DNA of 35,785 bases. Origin: Eubacteriales Family XIII. Incertae Sedis bacterium (lineage in GTDB: Bacteria; Bacillota; Clostridia; Peptostreptococcales; Anaerovoracaceae). The position numbers and the translations under genes were made by a program. Positions 28,686-35,785 of this stretch are shown here, in pieces (within the stretch, counting starts at the first letter, position 1; every line of letters begins with the position of its first letter). Under the pieces are notes generated by a model that was not told the DNA's origin, made no database searches, and saw nothing but the letters and a program-made list of their open reading frames with translations. The stretch is from the NCBI GenBank assembly GCA_031261345.1, contig JAISKC010000082.1, forward strand, positions 1-35,785, in the 5' to 3' direction.

Positions 28686-28802
28686 ATGAAGAAAAGCAAC
28701 AAGATATTCGGATACAGCAAGCACGGTCTCGGGGTGACAATAGCGTCCTGCGTGGTCTTCGTTATCGTAGTCATCGCCTTCATAATCACCTATGTCAAAT
28801 AA
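28686..28802 (+). CDS. Small single-pass membrane protein, 38 residues
   Basis: The frame begins MKKSNKIFGYSKHGLGVTI, and the ATG is preceded by GGGAGG five bases upstream, a near-ideal site. A basic N-terminus of about 15 residues is followed by one hydrophobic helix (about 17-36, rich in V and I) and ends in Lys. It has no family I recognise. It lies just upstream of the Rh-type ammonium channel, but the channel has its own promoter between them. A role as a regulator or accessory subunit of the channel is only a guess from position. Confidence 0.6.
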   Translation: MKKSNKIFGYSKHGLGVTIASCVVFVIVVIAFIITYVK

Positions 28803-28832
28803 TTCAGACAAATAGGACTATTCCCCATTACC

Positions 28833-28861
28833 TTGAAACGCTCTTTTCCCACAGATATAAT
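28833..28861 (+). promoter_or_regulatory. Promoter of the Rh-type ammonium channel gene
   Basis: TTGAAA (28833-28838), a 17-base spacer and a perfect TATAAT (28856-28861). Predicted start near 28868, about 41 nt before the TTG start codon. Confidence 0.8.
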
Positions 28862-28908
28862 TTGAACATTGATAAAAATTAATTCGCTGTGAAAGGAGCA
28901 CAATTAAA

Positions 28909-30132
28909 TTGGAAAATGAAATAAGTACGCAAATACATGAGGTGAGCCAATACAATTTCATGATAGGCATTCTCGCAATGCTACTCTTGGGATTTGGATT
29001 CCTCATGGTATTCGTCAAGAAAAATGGATTCAGCGCACTCACGGGGACCTACCTCGTCGTGGCATCGATCCTGCCGCTCTACCTGCTTCTAAAGCATTTT
29101 GGAATACTCTCCGCCGAAGCGATGTCGGCATCAACCGTAGAGACTCTGCTATTCGCGGAATTTGCCGCGGCCGCAGCTCTCATAGCGATGGGGGCCATAC
29201 TCGGACGCGTCAGAGTCTACCAGTATCTCATCTTGGGAATTCTGATAGTGCCCTTCTACATGCTGAACGAATGGCTCACGACGGACGGAGCCTTGGCTAT
29301 CACGAAGGACTTCGTAGACACAGCCGGCTCGATCGGCATACACGCTTTCGGCGCATACTTCGGACTCGCCATGACGATGGTTCTCACGACCAAAAAGCAG
29401 AAGGAACTCGAAATTCAGTCCGATGCAAATTCGGATAAGTTCTCACTCGTCGGCTCTATGGTTCTCTGGCTCTTCTGGCCGAGCTTCTGCTCAGCAATAG
29501 TGGCTCCGGACGAGATTCAGCTCACAGCTGTCAATACCATCTTGGCACTCTGCGGCGCGACCCTCGCGACATTCATCATCAGCTCGATACTTCGCAAGGG
29601 AAAGACGAACATCGCCGACATAGCAAACGCGACTCTCGCCGGCGGCGTTGCCATCGGTTCGACCTGCAACCTCGTCAACCCTGGACAGGCCTTCGTCATC
29701 GGCGTCGCGGCAGGCACACTCTGCACCTTCGGCTTCGCAATCATACAGGGCAAGCTCGAAAAGAAAATCGGTCTCGTCGATACGTGCGGCGTCAACAATC
29801 TGCACGGCATGAACGGTCTGCTCGGCGGTCTGGTCGCCATCATCATCGTTCCTTCCGCGGCGGCTTCACAGATTGCCAGTATCCTCATTACTCTGGTCAT
29901 TGCAATAGGCGGCGGTATCATCACCGGATTCATCATCAAGGCGACGGGAGCCAAGATGAATGCATACAACGATATAGACGACTTCACCGACCTCGAAGAC
30001 GAGGAAGAAGCAGGCTATGTCAAGGTATCTACTGAGGAATTGAAAAACCTCGAATACAGGCGCTACAAGGGCGTTTCTCACGAAACAGGCGAAGAAGCTC
30101 CTTCTGAAGGGTCAACAATTACATTAGAATAA
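28909..30132 (+). CDS. Rh-type (Rhesus glycoprotein-like) ammonium/ammonia channel
   Basis: 407 residues, about eleven membrane helices, in the Amt/Mep/Rh superfamily, which conducts ammonia or ammonium across the membrane. The signature is Rh rather than AmtB: IHAFGAYFGLAMT around His145, LWLFWPSFCSAI (187-197), NATLAGGVAIGS (240-251), and DTCGVNNLHGMNGLLGG with His299. The twin pore histidines are both present, as is Asp137 before the first. The start is TTG at 28909 with AAGGAG ten bases upstream; the next in-frame ATG lies deep within the first helix. The cytoplasmic tail (351-407) is acidic. No glnK (PII) gene adjoins it, as is usual for Rh and unusual for AmtB. Confidence 0.88.
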   Translation: MENEISTQIHEVSQYNFMIGILAMLLLGFGFLMVFVKKNGFSALTGTYLVVASILPLYLLLKHFGILSAEAMSASTVETLLFAEFAAAAALIAMGAILGRVRVYQYLILGILIVPFYMLNEWLTTDGALAITKDFVDTAGSIGIHAFGAYFGLAMTMVLTTKKQKELEIQSDANSDKFSLVGSMVLWLFWPSFCSAIVAPDEIQLTAVNTILALCGATLATFIISSILRKGKTNIADIANATLAGGVAIGSTCNLVNPGQAFVIGVAAGTLCTFGFAIIQGKLEKKIGLVDTCGVNNLHGMNGLLGGLVAIIIVPSAAASQIASILITLVIAIGGGIITGFIIKATGAKMNAYNDIDDFTDLEDEEEAGYVKVSTEELKNLEYRRYKGVSHETGEEAPSEGSTITLE

Positions 30133-30136
30133 TTAC

Positions 30137-30164
30137 TTGACTTTCTAATGTTTTCAGGTATAAT
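30137..30164 (+). promoter_or_regulatory. Strong promoter immediately after the Rh gene
   Basis: TTGACT (30137-30142), 16 bases, then a perfect TATAAT (30159-30164), starting four bases after the Rh stop codon. Predicted start near 30171. No gene lies on this strand before the next promoter region; only an RNA-like segment with a terminator follows. Confidence 0.8.
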
Positions 30165-30170
30165 AATAAA

Positions 30171-30330
30171 TAAGAGGAGGGGAACAGCAAGTGTTTTGGG
30201 TTAAATCTGATTCCCCTTGAATGCCCAGAGTGCTTCTCTACTAATCCCTCTTCTTAAAGAATACTCATTGCCATCGGCTTATCCTTCTCCCCCCAAATTG
30301 ACAGGTGAGCCGGTGGCAAATTCCTTTTTT
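30171..30330 (+). ncRNA. Candidate independent small RNA, about 160 nt, family not recognised
   Basis: The segment has its own strong promoter and ends in a terminator before the convergent nitroreductase gene. Near the 5' end AGGGGAA pairs with TTCCCCT, and AAGAGG can pair with CCTCTT to close a larger domain. The 3' half is a separate hairpin. There is no plausible reading frame with a ribosome-binding site. It lacks T-box, SRP, RNase P and tmRNA hallmarks. A 6S-like RNA is one possibility to test, but I cannot support it from memory of the sequence. Confidence 0.55.
30268..30330 (+). terminator. Terminator of the candidate small RNA
   Basis: TTGCCATCGGCTTATC (30268-30283) pairs with GGTGAGCCGGTGGCAA (30304-30319) through 16 pairs including three G-U. 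The hairpin is followed by TTCC and six T (30325-30330). The right arm GGTGGCAA can alternatively pair with TTGCCACC at 30341-30348, an overlapping hairpin that could serve the convergent nitroreductase transcript. Confidence 0.75.
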
Positions 30331-30351
30331 GCCTATTTTATTGCCACCTAT

Positions 30352-31134
30352 TTATTGCCATGAAATTTTGGGTTCTTTCACCCTCACAGGGACGCTTAGA
30401 TATCTTTCACCATCGGGATATCCGGCCATCATCGCACCGAAAATCTGATGCCCCTCCGGCACGCCTATGAGTTCCCGAATTTCAGGAATGACGTTGGACA
30501 GTCTGGTAAGATAGCCTGCCCAGCAACTGCCGACCCCATGTGCGTTGAGCATGAGCGTGATATTTTGCATGGCGATGGCTGTGTCCACCGCAGGATTTAT
30601 GGCATTGGTCCTCGCGTGAGCGATCACCACCGTCTTCGCTGAACCCATTACTACATTATTTCCCTTTTCATACTCGTCTGCGATTTCAAGCGAATTTCCG
30701 CTTTCCTTCACGTAGGCCAAAATGAGGTTCATTATCGTCAGCAGCTTCGCCTCGTCGTTTATCACTATCCAATTCGTCGGATGCTGATTTTTCGCACTCG
30801 GCGACCAGACGGACAGCTCCAATACGTGCTTCAGCAATTCCTTCTCTACCGGAACGGGCTTGAAATTTCTGTATGAACGGACGGTCTGAAGGTAGCCCTC
30901 CAAGGTTTCCGAAAAATCATCGGGGATCTTCGGCAGAGACTTTTCCAGAGCCGCTGGTTGGTCATTCCACAGCACAGCCTTCTTCGGGCAGGCCGCCGCA
31001 CAATGCATGCACTTGATGCAATACTGCTCACCCCTGAAACTCGGAACATCTTCGCCCCTCAAAAGTACCGAAAAGGGACAAGCGTCAACGCAAATCCCGC
31101 AATTCACACATTTCTCTTTGTCAAATGAAATCAT
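30352..31134 (-). CDS. Nitroreductase-family protein with N-terminal 2x[4Fe-4S] ferredoxin domain
   Basis: 260 residues. Residues 1-55 are a bacterial ferredoxin with two cysteine clusters (Cys9, 12, 15, 19 and Cys39, 42, 45, 49). The remainder is an FMN-binding nitroreductase fold, with RSYRNFKPVPV near 86 and LSVWSPSAKNQHPTNW for flavin binding. Such fusions are common in anaerobes and pass electrons from iron-sulfur clusters to FMN. The physiological substrate is unknown. AGGAGG lies six bases before the ATG. It is a single-gene unit, convergent with the small RNA. Confidence 0.92.
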   Translation of the reverse strand: MISFDKEKCVNCGICVDACPFSVLLRGEDVPSFRGEQYCIKCMHCAAACPKKAVLWNDQPAALEKSLPKIPDDFSETLEGYLQTVRSYRNFKPVPVEKELLKHVLELSVWSPSAKNQHPTNWIVINDEAKLLTIMNLILAYVKESGNSLEIADEYEKGNNVVMGSAKTVVIAHARTNAINPAVDTAIAMQNITLMLNAHGVGSCWAGYLTRLSNVIPEIRELIGVPEGHQIFGAMMAGYPDGERYLSVPVRVKEPKISWQ

Positions 31135-31161
31135 ATTTTTCCTCCTACTCTCTATTTGAAT

Positions 31162-31170
31162 ATTATAGCA
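31162..31170 (-). promoter_or_regulatory. Extended -10 promoter of the ferredoxin-nitroreductase gene
   Basis: On the minus strand TGcTATAAT is a consensus extended -10 (hexamer 31162-31167). The -35 position falls in the arm of the adjacent palindromic element, so no TTGACA-like hexamer is present. Confidence 0.6.
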
Positions 31171-31180
31171 GAGGAATGGT

Positions 31181-31222
31181 GGGGGCAGGTCCCGTTTTTA
31201 TGCAGTTTGGGAAACTGCCCCC
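31181..31222. repeat. REP-like imperfect palindrome
   Basis: GGGGGCAG (31181-31188) and CTGCCCCC (31215-31222) are a perfect outer stem. After an asymmetric bulge (G versus AA), TCCC and GGGA form an inner stem. The inner loop contains an alternative GCAGTTT/AAACTGC hairpin. A bulged stem of this type is characteristic of REP-like elements mobilised by IS200-type (Y1) transposases. A 12-base palindrome ACTAATATTAGT follows at 31229-31240. No transposase is in the window. Confidence 0.6.
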
Positions 31223-31255
31223 GTTGAAACTAATATTAGTGAAAACACATTTTTT

Positions 31256-32188
31256 TTACGCCACTTCGATGGCACTTGCGCCCGCAGTCTTCCTGATGAT
31301 GGATTTCGGAACTTCCGCTCCGCTCTTCTTGTGATAGAGCTCGGCGGCCATCGCTCCTCCTATGATGAGAGCCCCGCCTATGAGCTGAAGGAAGCTGAGT
31401 CGCTCACCGAGGAAGACAGCTGACAGCAGCACGCCCGCGAGAGGTTCTGTGTAACTGAGAATCGCAACGCTTTGTGCGGGTATCTGAGTGAACGCCGAGA
31501 AGTAGAAATAAAGGGCGACTCCGCCGTTGATGAATCCCATTATGAGAAGCGGCACGATGAAACTCGCGTGAATTTCAAAGGCGAACCCCTGCTTGATACC
31601 AACGAAGGCCCCGACCGTAACGAATGCTACGAGTAGCTGAATCGTTACCTTCTCCATGCCGACCACTTTCTCGGACTTTCTGAGGCAGATGAGATTGCAG
31701 ACCATGGCCGTTGCAGTAAGCAATGCGCAGATGAGTCCCCAGATGGGTTTGCCCTGCTGCATTGCCTGTCCGCTCACCAAAATCATTCCGATGAGGACGG
31801 CGATGCTCGCACCGATTTTTATGGCCGTCAGATTCTCTTTGAATACGAACGGAGAAATGATGACGACGACGATGGGTGCTACGTAATATATGATGAGCGC
31901 CAGACTGACGCCGAGCTGGACGTAGGCCTCGAAAAGGAACAGGAGGTTTGCCGCCGTTGAAATGCCGGCGAGTATTACCAACGCCCCGTCCTTTTTGTGC
32001 TTGAAGAATGTGAACTTTCCACCCGTCATGAGGAAGATGGTCAAGATGAACAGGCTGCCGATCAACAGGCGGAAAAATACTATTTCGTAACTGTTCATTG
32101 GAATGAAACTGGCGACGATGCCGTTGGTGGACATGATGAGCAAGGCCGCTATATATTTGATATATCCCATTTTCTCTGTCTTTTCCAT
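31256..32188 (-). CDS. EamA/DMT-superfamily transporter
   Basis: 310 residues with about ten hydrophobic helices in two homologous halves, the typical EamA layout. Members export or import amino acids, metabolites or drugs; the substrate cannot be read from sequence. Visible landmarks include MSTNGIVASFIPMNSYEIVFFR near the start and SYTEPLAGVLLSAVFLGERLS in the second half, a common EamA motif. The C-terminal tail is short and basic. GGAGAAGG precedes the ATG. It is divergent from a LysR regulator, which suggests that the regulator controls it. Confidence 0.92.
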   Translation of the reverse strand: MEKTEKMGYIKYIAALLIMSTNGIVASFIPMNSYEIVFFRLLIGSLFILTIFLMTGGKFTFFKHKKDGALVILAGISTAANLLFLFEAYVQLGVSLALIIYYVAPIVVVIISPFVFKENLTAIKIGASIAVLIGMILVSGQAMQQGKPIWGLICALLTATAMVCNLICLRKSEKVVGMEKVTIQLLVAFVTVGAFVGIKQGFAFEIHASFIVPLLIMGFINGGVALYFYFSAFTQIPAQSVAILSYTEPLAGVLLSAVFLGERLSFLQLIGGALIIGGAMAAELYHKKSGAEVPKSIIRKTAGASAIEVA

Positions 32189-32261
32189 TTTCCTTCTCCC
32201 TAATTTTGTGCTTGCGTTTCCAATAAATAAAATTTACTATATATTCATACATAAGAAAAAC

Positions 32262-32276
32262 GCATATTTTTAATGC
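32262..32276. promoter_or_regulatory. Dyad in the EamA/LysR divergent region (possible LysR site)
   Basis: GCAT (32262-32265) and ATGC (32273-32276) form a short dyad with an AT-rich centre, lying between the two divergent genes. LysR regulators typically bind T-N11-A dyads in such gaps. The match is short and could be chance. No convincing promoter hexamers stand out here. Confidence 0.25.
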
Positions 32277-32322
32277 ATTGGATAAGACTTTGTAATGTAA
32301 ATATTTTTTTGAGGGTGTGTTT

Positions 32323-33189
32323 ATGGATATTATGAAATACGATGCTTTTTTGAAAATCGTCGAACTGGGCAGCCTCACGAAGGCGGCCGATGAATTGGGA
32401 TATACTCAAGCGGGAATCAGCCATATACTCAATTCGGTCGAGAAGGAGTGGGGCCTATCGCTTCTGACCAGAGACCGCTCCGGCGTCCGTCTCACATCGG
32501 AAGGAATTCAGTTACTCCCGCTTATCAGAAATGTCTATCTAGCAAATCAGGATCTTCAAAACGAAATCGGAGAGATTCACGGCCTCGACAGCGGTCTGAT
32601 TCGCATAGGCGGTCTCGCAAGTCTTGCCGCCCACTGGCTTCCGGAAGTCATAAAAGCCTTTCGCTTGGAATACCCGCACATCAATTTTGAGCTCATCCAC
32701 GGCGACTATAGGGACATAGAAGACTGGGTGCGTGAGGGTCGAATCGATTGCGGTCTTCTGAAACTGCCAATAGGCGAAGATTTGGAAAGCATAAATATAG
32801 GCAAGGACAATCTGGTAGTAATTCTTCCTGAAGACCACCCGCTAGCCGGTCGCAAATATTTTCCCCCGCAGAGCTTGTCAGATGAGCCGCTACTTTTGGT
32901 CGAGGACATGCTAGAGCAGGAGCTTGCCGAATTTTTCAATAAATTTCAAATCAAGCCGGACGTCCGCTTTGTATCCAGTGACGACTATGCCGTCATAGCG
33001 ATGGTGGAAATCGGGCTCGGCATCAGCCTTCTGCCGGAGCTCCTTCTGCGCAGGACCCCTTACAAAATCGTCGTCAAGGACCTGAAGGAGACTTCCACGA
33101 GGGAGCTTGGGGTCGCGGTCAGGGATTCAAAGCATGCCTCACCGGCAGTCCGCCGTTTTCTGGACTTCGTCAAAGGTAGCCCCATATAA
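32323..33189 (+). CDS. LysR-family transcriptional regulator
   Basis: 288 residues from the ATG at 32323, chosen because GAGGG is seven bases upstream; a GTG two codons earlier is possible. Residues 1-60 are the winged helix-turn-helix (FLKIVELGSLTKAADELGYTQAGIS). The rest is the periplasmic-binding-protein-like effector domain (GLIRIGGLASLAAHWLPEVIKAF through the C-terminus). It probably activates the divergent EamA gene in response to a small molecule, as LysR-transporter pairs often do; the effector is unknown. Confidence 0.93.
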   Translation: MDIMKYDAFLKIVELGSLTKAADELGYTQAGISHILNSVEKEWGLSLLTRDRSGVRLTSEGIQLLPLIRNVYLANQDLQNEIGEIHGLDSGLIRIGGLASLAAHWLPEVIKAFRLEYPHINFELIHGDYRDIEDWVREGRIDCGLLKLPIGEDLESINIGKDNLVVILPEDHPLAGRKYFPPQSLSDEPLLLVEDMLEQELAEFFNKFQIKPDVRFVSSDDYAVIAMVEIGLGISLLPELLLRRTPYKIVVKDLKETSTRELGVAVRDSKHASPAVRRFLDFVKGSPI

Positions 33190-33224
33190 ATGCATAAGCT
33201 CTGCAAGGAGGCCCTGACTTATGC

Positions 33225-33230
33225 TATAAT
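33225..33230 (+). promoter_or_regulatory. Extended -10 promoter of the DUF554 gene
   Basis: TGcTATAAT (hexamer 33225-33230) lies about 41 bp before the ATG, without a recognisable -35. A separate TATACT lies at about 34000 upstream of the next gene. Confidence 0.5.
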
Positions 33231-33270
33231 TTTTGCAATCGGCTCAAATTGATAAGCGTAAAGGTCTTTT

Positions 33271-33993
33271 ATGTTAGGAACTATTGTAAATGTAGGTGGA
33301 ATACTTTTGGGTAGCGTCATCGGTCTGCTACTCAAGCGAGGCATACCTGAGCAAATCAGCACCTCGCTAATGAAAGCGCAGGGCATAGCGATTTTGGTCA
33401 TCGGACTGAACGGCGTTCTGACCGCTATGCTATATATTGATACAAATACGGGCAAAATCAACGACCAAGGTGCCCTTCTATTACTTGTCAGCCTTGTCCT
33501 CGGTTGCCTGATAGGGGAAGTCCTGAAAATCGACGGCCGCATAAACAGGGGCGCTGCGAAAATTGAACGCCGATTTGAAACATCAGACTTTTCGAAAGGG
33601 TTCGTCTCCGCATCACTGATATTCTGCATCGGGGCAATGGGGATAGTCGGAGCCCTGAACGACGGCTTGACCGGCGACACCACCGTTCTTTTCACCAAAG
33701 CCCTGCTCGACTTTGTTACATCCATTATCCTAGCAGCCTCACTGGGCTGGGGCGTCATCGTTGCAGCAATCCCCGTGTTTGTTCTTCAAGGTGCAATCTC
33801 GCTTCTCGCCGGAATCATTTCACCATACGTTTCGGACGAGCTCATCCGCATCTTCGGCATGGTGGGCTACGCGCTCGTGATGGCCATAGGCATAAATTTC
33901 CTCGCGGGCACAAAGGTGAAGGTGGCAAATCTATTGCCGGCCTTGCTCATACCGATCGTCTATTACTTCGTTCCTGTTTTCCAAACACACTGA
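33271..33993 (+). CDS. DUF554 family membrane protein
   Basis: 240 residues, about six to seven hydrophobic helices, starting MLGTIVNVGGILLGSVIGLLL, the hallmark of the DUF554 (YdfK/YqgA) family. Function is not established; a membrane transport role is often assumed. The conserved FVSASLIFCIGAMGIVGALNDGL segment is present. AAAGG is seven bases before the ATG. It stands alone between the LysR gene and a membrane-anchored protein on the same strand. Confidence 0.92.
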   Translation: MLGTIVNVGGILLGSVIGLLLKRGIPEQISTSLMKAQGIAILVIGLNGVLTAMLYIDTNTGKINDQGALLLLVSLVLGCLIGEVLKIDGRINRGAAKIERRFETSDFSKGFVSASLIFCIGAMGIVGALNDGLTGDTTVLFTKALLDFVTSIILAASLGWGVIVAAIPVFVLQGAISLLAGIISPYVSDELIRIFGMVGYALVMAIGINFLAGTKVKVANLLPALLIPIVYYFVPVFQTH

Positions 33994-34030
33994 TATAGTG
34001 GTATACTTTTTCTGAACAGGAGGTGGCTAT

Positions 34031-34576
34031 ATGACCACTGCGATTACTTATTTGAACGATTTGCAACCCTTCCTTCCGCGCATCATCTTCTGGGCGGTCT
34101 GCGTGATAGTGCTCGGCGGCATTTATTACTGGATGTCAAAGAATAAAAAATACAAGGACGTGAAAATACCTCAAACGGATTTCCTGCCGACCCACATTCA
34201 GCTCTGCGGTGCTATCTTGGACGAGCTCACGGTTCTCTCCGAAAGCCTTGAGGAAGCCTGCGAAAATCCCCCACTTTTTGAGGATAGCGAATGGAAGTCC
34301 GGCATATTTAAGGCCATCAATGATGCGGACGCGAGCCTTCAGCAGGTAAGGGCCTACGACCCCTCTGAGGATTTGGGCACATTTGAGGATCTTCACGGCG
34401 AACTGTTGTCGGCCATCAGTGGCACGGAGCTCCTTACAGAATACATCGCAACACACATAGACGAGCTGTCCCTTGAAGACTCCGAGCAGCTATACAGCAA
34501 ATTGGAATCAGCCGGTGCCGCCATAGACAAAGTCCTGACCGACCTAATCAAAGAAGTAGAGATTTCCGAACAGTAG
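34031..34576 (+). CDS. Membrane-anchored protein of unknown function
   Basis: 181 residues. One hydrophobic helix (about 16-36, with a Pro before it) is followed by a basic KNKKYKDVK stretch and a long acidic, helix-rich domain of about 140 residues, probably cytoplasmic by the positive-inside rule. I recognise no family. A consensus AGGAGGT seven bases before the ATG supports expression. A TATACT -10 lies just upstream, so it may be transcribed separately from the DUF554 gene 37 bp away. Confidence 0.75.
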   Translation: MTTAITYLNDLQPFLPRIIFWAVCVIVLGGIYYWMSKNKKYKDVKIPQTDFLPTHIQLCGAILDELTVLSESLEEACENPPLFEDSEWKSGIFKAINDADASLQQVRAYDPSEDLGTFEDLHGELLSAISGTELLTEYIATHIDELSLEDSEQLYSKLESAGAAIDKVLTDLIKEVEISEQ

Positions 34577-34618
34577 CCCGAAAGTTCTTGCTACAAAAGA
34601 TGAATATACTTTTGATTT

Positions 34619-34641
34619 CATGAATCTCGTTCATGGTTTTT
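34619..34641 (+). terminator. Weak terminator after the membrane-anchored protein gene
   Basis: CATGAA and TTCATG pair around a five-base loop and are followed by GTTTTT. The stem is short and AT-rich, so efficiency is uncertain. It lies between convergent genes. Confidence 0.5.
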
Positions 34642-34645
34642 CAAT

Positions 34646-35785
34646 CTAATTTTCTCCCCAGTATTCGTAATCATCTTGGTCAGCGCATAGGGTTTTACAA
34701 AATTTGTTGCACAGCACTTTAACCAAATCCAAATTGATGATTTCATTGATCCAGTGCTTGGGAATGCCAATATCGAAGTCATCCTGATAAAAAAGTCCTG
34801 CGAGTCCACCGGCGACCGCAGCAGTGGTATCCGTATCGCCTCCAAGATTTACAGCAGTCAGAACCGTGCCGGAATAATCATTGTTGTTTAGCAAGCACCA
34901 AATTGCTGCTTCAAGCGTATCAACCACATAGCCGGAACTCTTTATTTCTGAGGGAAGATAATGTCGGAACTCCCGATCCTCAAGACGTTCAAAAACAACG
35001 CAATCCTTCGCGTATTCAGGAATGGCGGAATAGTATGCCAGAGCCTCTTGGATCCCTGTTGTCACAAATTGATGCAAGAATGGCCGACGAAGTTCCGCAT
35101 CATTCCAGTCTGCGTTATCCCGATGGCAGATCTGCCTGCATGTCAACAACTGAAAAGCGACATTGCAATATATAACACATGCCATTTTGCTGATGTTGTG
35201 TGCATGTGTCAGGGCTGATAACGCGTGGATTGCTACAATTGCATCTTTGTTCATAATTCCGCAATGCTGCCAAGAAAGAAAATACATAGCTGGTAAAATA
35301 CGCATGAGGGATCCATTCCCATTGTCGGACAAAGCTTGACCGCCACATTCCAACGGTTTTATCCCTCTCGAATAGTTTAAAATTGCCTGGTTGGTTGTAT
35401 TCCCAACATCAAACACTTCACCATTTGCTGTATAAGCACCAGCGTTCAACCATTTTGAAAAATTATTCATGATATCACAATAATCAAGAACGCCGTTTGA
35501 CAAGCTATCCAGTAGCGCAAGTGTTAAACTGGTATCATCCGACCAAGTGCCAGGTTCTTGTCCATGTACGCCATAACCTACCATATCGTCAATCGGATAC
35601 CGAGCCAAATCACCGCGTGGTGTAAATTCAACAGGAACACCAAGCGCATCGCCAACACAGAGTCCGACTATACCATAGAAAATATCTTCGGGATGCAAAT
35701 GTGACATTTCATTTGGTTTTAGTCTTGCATTCCAAGTAGCAAGATTCGTAGCAGCCTTGTCTTCAACTGCGGAATCATCCTTCCC
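34646..35785 (-). CDS. ADP-ribosylglycohydrolase family protein, 5' end beyond the window
   Basis: The domain spans at least 353 residues from the first Met at 35707. Metal-binding signatures are GLCVGDALGVPVEF near the start, GTWSDDTSLTLALL (residues 53-66) and LGGDTDTTAAVAGGLAGLF in the last quarter. The family removes ADP-ribose from proteins, DNA or dinitrogenase reductase using two Mg ions. The frame remains open upstream of that Met for 26 codons, reading through to the window edge (including KAATNLATWNARLKPNE), and no ribosome-binding site precedes the Met. The true start is therefore probably outside the window and the protein may carry an N-terminal extension or fused domain. By eye the base composition is more AT-rich than its neighbours. 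Confidence 0.85.
   Translation of the reverse strand, partial: GKDDSAVEDKAATNLATWNARLKPNEMSHLHPEDIFYGIVGLCVGDALGVPVEFTPRGDLARYPIDDMVGYGVHGQEPGTWSDDTSLTLALLDSLSNGVLDYCDIMNNFSKWLNAGAYTANGEVFDVGNTTNQAILNYSRGIKPLECGGQALSDNGNGSLMRILPAMYFLSWQHCGIMNKDAIVAIHALSALTHAHNISKMACVIYCNVAFQLLTCRQICHRDNADWNDAELRRPFLHQFVTTGIQEALAYYSAIPEYAKDCVVFERLEDREFRHYLPSEIKSSGYVVDTLEAAIWCLLNNNDYSGTVLTAVNLGGDTDTTAAVAGGLAGLFYQDDFDIGIPKHWINEIINLDLVKVLCNKFCKTLCADQDDYEYWGEN

Noticed and set aside
30171-30330. T-box or other riboswitch controlling a downstream gene
   Set aside because: No T-box sequence and no gene on that strand after the terminator; the next gene is convergent.
31575-32378. Minus-strand frame of 267 codons overlapping the EamA gene
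   Set aside because: It is a different frame of the transporter, rich in Arg and His with no hydrophobic helices; the EamA frame is clearly the coding one.

Overview
The window reads as chromosomal DNA of a Gram-positive, probably anaerobic Firmicute, most likely class Clostridia. The support is the low-GC-type ribosomal protein S12 (138 residues, with the N-terminal insertion), purine-rich Shine-Dalgarno sites, secreted proteins with a lysine-rich Ig-like C-terminal module, a ferredoxin-nitroreductase fusion and a UPF0237/UPF0210 pair. Genus or species cannot be told from the sequence alone. No tRNA, rRNA, CRISPR array, transposase or phage gene was found.

Positions 1-11136 are one transcription/translation operon on the minus strand: rpoB, rpoC, rpsL, rpsG, fusA and the first codons of tuf. 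A good promoter lies just upstream of rpoB, and divergent from it is a D-2-hydroxyacid dehydrogenase that ends tail-to-tail on galM, sharing stop-codon bases. Positions 13376-19531 hold two exoprotein genes, a subtilisin-like protease and a very large secreted protein. They share a C-terminal module, and the large protein has a nine-G run inside its first codons that looks like a phase-variation switch. A cold-shock gene follows, divergent from a 5-formyltetrahydrofolate cyclo-ligase gene whose reading frame carries an in-frame insertion of palindromic repeats.

Positions 21128-28510 are a five-gene minus-strand operon (ACT protein, UPF0210 protein, AI-2E-type transporter, dnaE, second AI-2E-type transporter). 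It faces the folate gene across a 204-bp near-symmetrical inverted repeat. The leader of this operon holds another copy of the repeat type found inside the folate gene.

Positions 28686-31255 contain a 38-codon membrane miniprotein, an Rh-type (not ordinary Amt-type) ammonium channel with its own promoter, a probable independent small RNA of about 160 nt with promoter and terminator, and a ferredoxin-nitroreductase. Positions 31256-34576 contain an EamA exporter divergent from a LysR regulator, a DUF554 membrane protein and a membrane-anchored protein of unknown function. The right edge holds an ADP-ribosylglycohydrolase whose reading frame stays open to the end of the window.

The most unusual things are the G9 tract, the repeat-invaded folate gene, the giant inverted repeat, the orphan small RNA and the bacterial Rh protein. 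No clearly new multi-gene defence or mobile system is visible.
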